37,969 nt of DNA from Kiloniellaceae bacterium (GTDB lineage Bacteria > Pseudomonadota > Alphaproteobacteria > Kiloniellales > Kiloniellaceae). The DNA lies in the NCBI GenBank assembly GCA_021776195.1, contig JAJFGK010000033.1:1-37969 (forward strand), given 5' to 3'. The translations under genes and the position numbers were made by a program. Positions 32,567 through 37,969 of the stretch are shown here, one piece after another. The notes beneath the pieces were generated by a model that did no database searches, was not told the origin of the DNA, and saw only the letters and a list, made by a program, of their open reading frames with translations. Position 1 is the stretch's first letter, and every line of letters starts with the position of its first letter.

Positions 32567-34659
32567 CGCGACTGCTCCCCCTTGGCTTCCATCACGATAT
32601 GGCCCGCGCCCGAGATTCGGGCGCAGAAGCGGTCGGGAACGAAGGTCGTCGTTTGATCTTCGACCACCAGACCTGGCCCCGCAATGCGAGATCCGGGTGC
32701 CAGGGCGGTCCTCGAGAAGGTCGGCACCGAGATCGCCTCGCCCCTGTCCGGGTCGATGATATCGCGAAACGCCATGGCTTGCGGGACTGGCCCTTCCGGT
32801 GCCTCCGGCACTGCCGGAAGGGGCGCCGCGACCACCGTCACGGTCAAGAGCCAAGTCAGCACCTCGACCTCGGCATCCTCGATGATCCGGCCGAAGAGCC
32901 CCCTGTAGGCTTCGCTGTAGGAAGCCCGCAGGCCCGCTTCATCGGCCGCCGTCAGCGCGCGGTCGGGCAGCGCCACGAAGATCTCGTGTCCCTGGCCCCG
33001 GTAGCGCATGAAGGCGCCGCGTTTCTCCCGGAAGGGGCCCTGGGGTGCCGCGCCCTCGACGACGGCACGGGCTTCCGCCCGCATGGCTTCGAGAGTTTCG
33101 TTCGCCGCGACCGGATCGAACTCGGCAAGGCGCATGTTGCGGCTCTTCACCACCTCATAGGCGACCGGTGCGCGCAAGAACCCCACCGCCGAGCCGACAC
33201 CCGCATTGAGCGGCACCACGATGCGCGCCACGCCGAGCTTGCCGGCGAGTCGGCCGACGTGCAGCGGCGCGGCGCCGCCGAAGGCGATCAGGGTATGGTC
33301 GCCCGCGATCTTGCCGCGCTCGACCGCGTGCACTCTTGCCGCATTGGCCATGGTCTCGTCGACCATCTCGCAGACGCTGTAGGCGGCCAAGGATCGATCC
33401 AGACCGAGCGGCCGCCCGATCGTCTCGGCCATCGCACGTTCCGCCGGTCCAGGCTCGAGAGGCACCGCACCGCCGGCGAAATAGGCCGGATCGATACGCC
33501 CCAGCAGGAGGTCCGCGTCGGTGACCGTCGGCTGGCCGCCGCCGCGCCCATAGCAGGCCGGACCGGGGTCGGCCCCCGCACTTTCCGGCCCGACGTGGAT
33601 CTTGCCGACCGAATCGATGCGCGCGATCGAGCCTCCGCCGGCGCCGATCTCGAGCATTTCGATCACCGGCAGGCGCATCGGCAGCCCGCTGCCCTTGGTG
33701 AAGCGCGCGGCCCGGTCGACCTCGAACTCCCGGGCGGTCTGCGGGGTCTGGTTTTCGATCAGGCAGATCTTCGCGGTGGTGCCGCCCATGTCGAAGGAAA
33801 TCACCTTGTCGAGCGCCAGTTCGGCGGCGATCCGGCTGGCCAGGATGGCGCCGCCGGCGGGGCCCGACTCGACCAGTCGGATCGGGAAGCGCTTGGCGGT
33901 CTCGAAGGTCGTGAGTCCGCCGGCCGAAGTCATCAGAAGCGCCGGACAGACGACGCCGATATCCGCCAGGCGCTGCTCCAGGCGGGCGAGGTAGCCTTCC
34001 ATCATCGGCCGTATGTAGGCGTTCACCGTGGTCGTGGTGAAGCGCTCGTACTCCCTCACCTCGGGGCAGACCTCGCTGGACAAGGATACCGAGAGGCCGG
34101 GCAGTTCTTGCGCGAGGATATCGCGGACGCGGCCTTCGTGCCCCGGATTGGCATAGGAATGCAAAAAGCCGACGGCGACGCTCTGCACGCCCAGACGCTT
34201 CAGCTCCGGGACGAGAGCCCGGACCCCCGCCTCGTCGAGCGGGACCAGTTCGCGGCCGTGGATGTCGCAGCGCTCCGCCACGGTCAGCCGCCGGGTGCGC
34301 GGCACCAGCGGCGAGGGCTTTTCGATCAGGAGATCGTACTGGTCGTAACGGCTCTCGTAGCCGATTTCGAGAACATCGCGAAAACCTTCCGTGGTGATGA
34401 GCGCGATGAGGGCGCCCTTGCGCTCGAGAATCGCATTGGTGGCGAGCGTGGTGCCGTGAATCAACAGACCGATGGCACCCGGATCGAGTTCCGACCGGAC
34501 GAGCAGATCGCGAATTCCCGTGACGACGCCTTCTTCCGGCTGCGCTTGCGTGGTCAGGACCTTGGCCGTGGTCAGGCGTTCGCCGGCCTCCAGCACCAGG
34601 TCCGTGAAGGTCCCCCCGATGTCCACCGCCAACCGAATGCCGGACTCCCCGCTCGACAC
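32563..34659 (-). CDS. hyuA: Hydantoinase A / oxoprolinase family subunit
   Basis: A 698-aa ATP-using subunit of the HyuA family. The actin/hexokinase-type phosphate loops are RLAVDIGGTFTDLVLE (N-terminus) and ISFDMGGTTAKICLIE (about residue 290). Other family marks are HGTTLATNAILERKGA, MTSAGGLTTFE, VESGPAGGAILAS, GAGGGSIARID, and GADPGPACYGRGGGQPTVTDAD. It couples ATP hydrolysis to opening of a hydantoin-like or lactam ring, with HyuB. The GTG start at 34659 follows GGAGCTGGG; an ATG two bases upstream is out of frame. It heads the leftward operon behind a promoter at 34711-34738. Confidence 0.93.
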   Translation of the reverse strand: MSSGESGIRLAVDIGGTFTDLVLEAGERLTTAKVLTTQAQPEEGVVTGIRDLLVRSELDPGAIGLLIHGTTLATNAILERKGALIALITTEGFRDVLEIGYESRYDQYDLLIEKPSPLVPRTRRLTVAERCDIHGRELVPLDEAGVRALVPELKRLGVQSVAVGFLHSYANPGHEGRVRDILAQELPGLSVSLSSEVCPEVREYERFTTTTVNAYIRPMMEGYLARLEQRLADIGVVCPALLMTSAGGLTTFETAKRFPIRLVESGPAGGAILASRIAAELALDKVISFDMGGTTAKICLIENQTPQTAREFEVDRAARFTKGSGLPMRLPVIEMLEIGAGGGSIARIDSVGKIHVGPESAGADPGPACYGRGGGQPTVTDADLLLGRIDPAYFAGGAVPLEPGPAERAMAETIGRPLGLDRSLAAYSVCEMVDETMANAARVHAVERGKIAGDHTLIAFGGAAPLHVGRLAGKLGVARIVVPLNAGVGSAVGFLRAPVAYEVVKSRNMRLAEFDPVAANETLEAMRAEARAVVEGAAPQGPFREKRGAFMRYRGQGHEIFVALPDRALTAADEAGLRASYSEAYRGLFGRIIEDAEVEVLTWLLTVTVVAAPLPAVPEAPEGPVPQAMAFRDIIDPDRGEAISVPTFSRTALAPGSRIAGPGLVVEDQTTTFVPDRFCARISGAGHIVMEAKGEQSR

Positions 34660-34710
34660 ATCCCAGCTCCGCTCTATTGCCCTGGAAGACCTTTTTGCCC
34701 CAGGACGATG

Positions 34711-34738
34711 ATTGTATTTAGCGCATTGATCAAGACAA
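34711..34738 (-). promoter_or_regulatory. Promoter of the hydantoinase operon with a TTGATCAA operator candidate
   Basis: Read leftwards, TTGTCT (34738-34733) and TACAAT (34716-34711) are 16 bp apart, a good sigma70-type promoter 52 bp before the hyuA start. The spacer contains the perfect palindrome TTGATCAA (34726-34733). TGATCAA recurs at about 34757, and GATCAA at about 35757 upstream of the GntR gene. The palindrome may be the GntR operator. Confidence 0.5.
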
Positions 34739-34760
34739 TACGGCGGGTATTACCGAATGA

Positions 34761-35645
34761 TCAACGATACTGCCGGGCGTAGGCCTTTCCGTTGTCGAGA
34801 TGGGCGGCCATCAGTTTCGCGGCGCTCTCGAAACGGCCGCGCTCCAGCGCGTCGATGACCCGCAGATGTTCGGCGATCCAAGCCTCGACCCGTGTGCCGT
34901 CGCCATAGCCGCGGTACTCGACGACGCGCCGCAAGCGATTGTGATGGTGAATAGCCTGAATGACGTGGCTGTTGTTGGAGAAGCCGGCGATGGTCGCGTG
35001 GAAATCGGCGTCGACCTCGAAAACCTGGGTGGCGATGAGGCGCTGTTGGCGAATGTTGTGGTCGAGGTCGAGGTGATTGTGGCGCATCCGCGTCAGCGCC
35101 TCGAAGTCCGGCTTGAAGCCGGTCAGGCGCATCGACGAGGGCTCGACCATGAGCCGGAAATCGAGGGACGCCTCTTCCGAGCCGAGATCCTCGATGACCG
35201 GCAGAAAGCGCCAGCCGCGTCCCCGATCCCGCGCGACCAGTCCCTCGCTCTCCATACGTTCCATGACGCCGAGCAGTCGGGGTCTGTTCACCGCGTAGCG
35301 GTCGAGCAGGTCTTTTTGCTGGACCACGCCGGCCAGACTGCCGTTCATCCGGTCTTCGACCAGCCGGCCGTAGACGCTTTCAACGTCCGTGAGCGGGACC
35401 TCCAGGTGAACGCCGGCGAGATCGTCCTGGTCGAGAGCCAGAAAGTAGCCGCGGTTGCGCTCGGCCGATAGAACCCCACGTTCGGCCAGCAGTTTTAGAG
35501 CGGCCCTGATCGGCGAGCGCGAGACGTGATAGGCCTTCTCGAGGCTGGCCTCGGTCAGATGGTGGTGGGCCTGCCAGCCTTCACGGCGCGCCTGCGCCAC
35601 GATCTGCTTGGCCAGCGCCACGTGTCGGGGAAAGGCCGCGGTCAT
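34761..35645 (-). CDS. GntR family regulator (winged helix plus FCD-like ligand domain)
   Basis: A 294-aa regulator. Residues ~10-75 carry the winged-helix domain (HHLTEASLEKAYHVSRSPIR, AALKLLAERGVLSAERNRGY). Residues ~140-290 form the helical FCD-type ligand domain, with DFRLMVEPSSMRLTGFKPDF, FEVDADFHATIAGFSNNSHV and WIAEHLRVIDALERG; the Asp and His residues there are the likely metal site. The middle segment (~75-140) is longer than usual and holds a second helical region that may be a duplicated HTH-like part (QQKDLLDRYAVNRPRLLGVM). It lies 101 bp upstream of hyuA on the same strand, and divergent from the binding-protein gene at 36097, so it probably controls both. Confidence 0.9.
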   Translation of the reverse strand: MTAAFPRHVALAKQIVAQARREGWQAHHHLTEASLEKAYHVSRSPIRAALKLLAERGVLSAERNRGYFLALDQDDLAGVHLEVPLTDVESVYGRLVEDRMNGSLAGVVQQKDLLDRYAVNRPRLLGVMERMESEGLVARDRGRGWRFLPVIEDLGSEEASLDFRLMVEPSSMRLTGFKPDFEALTRMRHNHLDLDHNIRQQRLIATQVFEVDADFHATIAGFSNNSHVIQAIHHHNRLRRVVEYRGYGDGTRVEAWIAEHLRVIDALERGRFESAAKLMAAHLDNGKAYARQYR

Positions 35646-36096
35646 GACCGAACCCGCGCCTTGGAGCCTTTCATGGTCCTACGGAACCCTGCGGCCTTTC
35701 CCTCACACCTCATGCCATCTCTCGAATCTCGGCAGCCGTTCCTACGATGGGCTTGCGATCAACTGAAGAATTGTACATAATAAGCGAACAAATACGAAAA
35801 TTAAACTCCATTTTGCCTTTGCCTGTCGGTGTTCGAGAAGGCTCTCCGGGGCCCCAGTTTGAGTCTCACTTTGCCGGGGCCTATCCGGAAAGGCCCTCGG
35901 ATGATGGGTGGCACGGATGTGGCAAAAGCGCGCCAAACAGTCCAAAGCGGAAAACCGGTGGGGCGTGGGAATGCGCCCCGATCTTGGGCGCGGCACCATG
36001 GCCGCCCTGCCCCCAATAGCCCCTCCTCCCGCCGCGGCGGTCGGGGGTCTCTGATTGCCTGGATAATTCGAAAACCCCGAGGGGAGGATCCTTATC
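35646..36096. promoter_or_regulatory. Divergent regulatory region with a long leader for the 36097 gene
   Basis: 451 bp without a supported gene. An AT-rich core (35753-35810) holds a rightward promoter candidate, TTGCGA (35753-35758), 17 bp, CATAAT (35776-35781), and a leftward -10 (TATTAT, 35782-35777) for the GntR gene. ATTGTACATAAT at this point is an imperfect palindrome and could be a GntR operator. The rightward transcript would have a ~300-nt, GC-rich, hairpin-prone leader. I cannot assign a riboswitch class. Confidence 0.45.
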
Positions 36097-37689
36097 ATGT
36101 TCGAGAATGACACCCGCAAAGCATCACCGATCGCCGCTCAGGCGACCCGCCGGCAGACCCTCGTGGGCGGCGCCGCGCTGGCGACGGTGGGGATGGCAGC
36201 ACCTGCGCTGCTGGGCCGCGAGGCCAGGGCCGCCACGCCGAAGAAGGGCGGGCGCCTGCGCATGGGCATCACCGACGCCTCGGTCAGCGACTCCCTGGAT
36301 CCCGCCCTGTCGGTCACGATCGCCCAGGCCCTGCTGACCCACGGAGTGCTGCAGAACAACCTCGTCGAGATCGATCACGAGGGCAATCCGGTCCCGGAAC
36401 TGGCCGAGAGCTGGGAGTCCTCGCCGGACGCCTCGCAGTGGACCTTCAAGCTGCGCCAGGACGTCGAGTTCCACAACGGCAAGACCCTGGACGCGGAAGA
36501 TGTCGTCTACACCTACAACCATCATCTTCGCGAAGACAGCAAATCGGGAGCCAAGGGTATTCTGGCGGCGATCGACAGCGTCAAGGCCGACGGCAAGGAC
36601 CGGGTGACCTTCTCTCTGACCGGCGGCAGTGCCGATTTTCCCTTCATCGCCAGCGAATTTCACATGTCGATCTTCCCCGCCGGGACCGAGACGCCGGACC
36701 AGCACGACAAGGGGATCGGCACCGGACCCTACATGCTGAAGGACTACAATCCGGGCGTCCGGGCCCTGGCCACGCGCAATCCGAACTATTGGAAGTCCGA
36801 CCGGGCGCACTTCGACGAGGTCGAGGTGATCGCGATCAGCGACGCCAATGCGCGCACCAACGCGCTCAGCACCGGCGAGATCGACGTCATGAACCGCTGC
36901 GAGCGCAAGACCATCGGCCATCTGCGCGACACCGATGGAGTCGCGGTCGTGCAGAGCGCCGGCACGCAGCACTATACCGCGCCGATGCGCACCACCGACG
37001 CCCCCTTCGACAACAACGACATGCGCCTGGCGCTCAAGTACGCGGTCGACCGGCAGGCCATGCTCGACTTTATGCTGAACGGCACCGGCAGCCTGGGCAA
37101 CGACCATCCGATCAGTCAGGCCAACCGCTACCATGCCGACCTGCCGCAGCGCGCCTACGATCCGGACAAGGCGAAGTTTCACCTCAAGAAGGCCGGTCAC
37201 TCGTCGATCGCCCTGGAGCTCTATGCATCGGACGCCGCCTTCGCCGGCGCCGCGGACGCCGGCGCGCTCTACAAGGAACATGCCGCCAAGGCGGGCATCG
37301 ACATCAAGATCGTGCGGGCCCCCAGCGATGGCTACTGGAGCGACGTGTGGATGCAAAAGCCCTGGTGCTTCGGATTCTGGTTCGGGCGCCCGACCGAGGA
37401 CATGATGTTCTCCACCGCCTATGCCGCGGGCGCGGCCTGGAACGATGCCTACTGGTCCCATGAGCGCTTCAACAAGCTGCTGATCGAGGCGCGCGCCGAG
37501 CTCGACACCGCCAAGCGCAGCGAGATCTACAGCGAGATGCAGCTCATCGTGCGCGACGAGGGCGGCACCGTGATCCCGATCTACGCCGACTACCTGATGG
37601 CCGCCACCGACAAGCTGGCCCACGGCCCGGTCGCCACCAACACCGAGATGGACGGCCTCAGGCTGCCCGAACGCTGGTGGTTCGCGTAA
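36097..37689 (+). CDS. Oligopeptide/nickel-type ABC transporter substrate-binding protein (SBP_bac_5)
   Basis: A 530-aa periplasmic binding protein of the DppA/OppA class. The N-terminus has a Tat-like signal (ATRRQTLVGGAALATVGMA, then a likely cleavage after AREARA near residue 45), so it may be exported folded. Family marks are LRMGITDASVSDSLDPALS, LAESWESSPDASQWTFKLR, DVEFHNGKTLDAEDVVYTYN, GTGPYMLKDYNPG, ATRNPNYWK, and a C-terminal YWSHERFNKLLIEARAELD. The start follows GGGGAGGA. Permease and ATPase genes would be expected to the right, beyond the 280 bp remaining in the window. Ligands include peptides, opines and other large polar compounds; the GntR context suggests the same catabolic theme as the hydantoinase operon. 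Confidence 0.92.
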   Translation: MFENDTRKASPIAAQATRRQTLVGGAALATVGMAAPALLGREARAATPKKGGRLRMGITDASVSDSLDPALSVTIAQALLTHGVLQNNLVEIDHEGNPVPELAESWESSPDASQWTFKLRQDVEFHNGKTLDAEDVVYTYNHHLREDSKSGAKGILAAIDSVKADGKDRVTFSLTGGSADFPFIASEFHMSIFPAGTETPDQHDKGIGTGPYMLKDYNPGVRALATRNPNYWKSDRAHFDEVEVIAISDANARTNALSTGEIDVMNRCERKTIGHLRDTDGVAVVQSAGTQHYTAPMRTTDAPFDNNDMRLALKYAVDRQAMLDFMLNGTGSLGNDHPISQANRYHADLPQRAYDPDKAKFHLKKAGHSSIALELYASDAAFAGAADAGALYKEHAAKAGIDIKIVRAPSDGYWSDVWMQKPWCFGFWFGRPTEDMMFSTAYAAGAAWNDAYWSHERFNKLLIEARAELDTAKRSEIYSEMQLIVRDEGGTVIPIYADYLMAATDKLAHGPVATNTEMDGLRLPERWWFA

Positions 37690-37898
37690 GCGGGGGAAGG
37701 GTTTGTTTCAGGGAGGTCGGCGATAGTGCCGTGACGCGCCTGGCGCAGTCGGACTGTAACAGTCTCCAGACCCGCGCCAACGCGAGTCACGGCCACAGAC
37801 CCGTGCGCGCGATCATGAGACTTTAACTCGTTCCCTGTGAAAAGCCCGCAGGCCTTTGTTCTGGCTGATTTAATCGCTGCTCTTAAGTAACGGTGTTT

Positions 37899-37940
37899 GC
37901 AAGAAAGCGGCGTTTCGGCGGGGGTTTTCTTGCGTTTTGG
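37899..37940 (+). terminator. Possible hairpin terminator downstream of the binding-protein gene
   Basis: GCAAGAAA (37899-37906) pairs with TTTCTTGC (37926-37933) around a 19-base GC-rich loop, followed by GTTTTGG. The loop is large and the T-run short, and it is 210 bp past the stop codon. The rest of 37690-37969 shows no gene. Confidence 0.3.
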
Positions 37941-37969
37941 ATTCACTTATTCGCCGTTTTGTGATTCCC

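Overview
The window looks like chromosomal DNA of a GC-rich alphaproteobacterium, probably near Rhodospirillales. This rests on GC-biased codon use, the XRE, Crp and BKACE protein types, a Flp pilin, and many ATGA/TGATG stop-start overlaps. The organism assignment is an inference; no database was searched.

Layout. (1) 1-2.7 kb holds the 3' end of a PAS-like protein, an XRE regulator, a DMT/EamA exporter and a 260-bp strongly self-complementary element lying against a tRNA gene. (2) 2658-2967 is a tRNA-Leu(UAA) gene on the minus strand, split in its anticodon by a 223-nt group I intron of the cyanobacterial/plastid type. (3) 3.0-23.8 kb is an unusual block. It contains a periplasmic protein with four helical repeats, a lone Flp pilin, a BKACE/acetylpolyamine-deacetylase/GNAT operon, a 1513-aa protein with a type II PI4-kinase-like catalytic domain, a TIR-like protein with an acidic linker, a small membrane protein, a DUF3830 protein, a FecR/CHASE2-adenylate cyclase pair, a 1357-aa protein made of about fifteen 78-residue helical repeats, and a Crp-type regulator. 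(4) 24.2-35.6 kb is a catabolic region: an M20 carbamoylase, then a long leftward operon (HyuA, HyuB, DUF1989, polar amino acid ABC transporter, M20 deacylase, agmatinase-family ureohydrolase) under a GntR/FCD regulator. (5) 36.1-37.7 kb encodes an oligopeptide-type binding protein.

Most interesting reading. Four sites fitting the E. coli CRP consensus TGTGA-N6-TCACA lie about 90-135 bp upstream of the periplasmic repeat protein, the PI4K-like protein, the small membrane protein/DUF3830 pair, and the FecR-cyclase/repeat-protein pair. The same block encodes a class III adenylate cyclase and a Crp homologue. That homologue keeps the residues equivalent to E. coli CRP R180, E181 and R185, and the cAMP-pocket Glu and Arg-Thr. 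I infer a local cAMP-Crp regulon driving very large helical-repeat proteins, one of which carries a eukaryote-like kinase domain. I know of no described system with this composition.

Second theme. The right half appears to import and break down a cyclic amide, hydantoin or guanidino nitrogen compound: ABC uptake, ATP-dependent ring opening by HyuA/HyuB, carbamoyl or acyl removal by M20 enzymes, and guanidine-group hydrolysis by the ureohydrolase. The substrate cannot be told from sequence.
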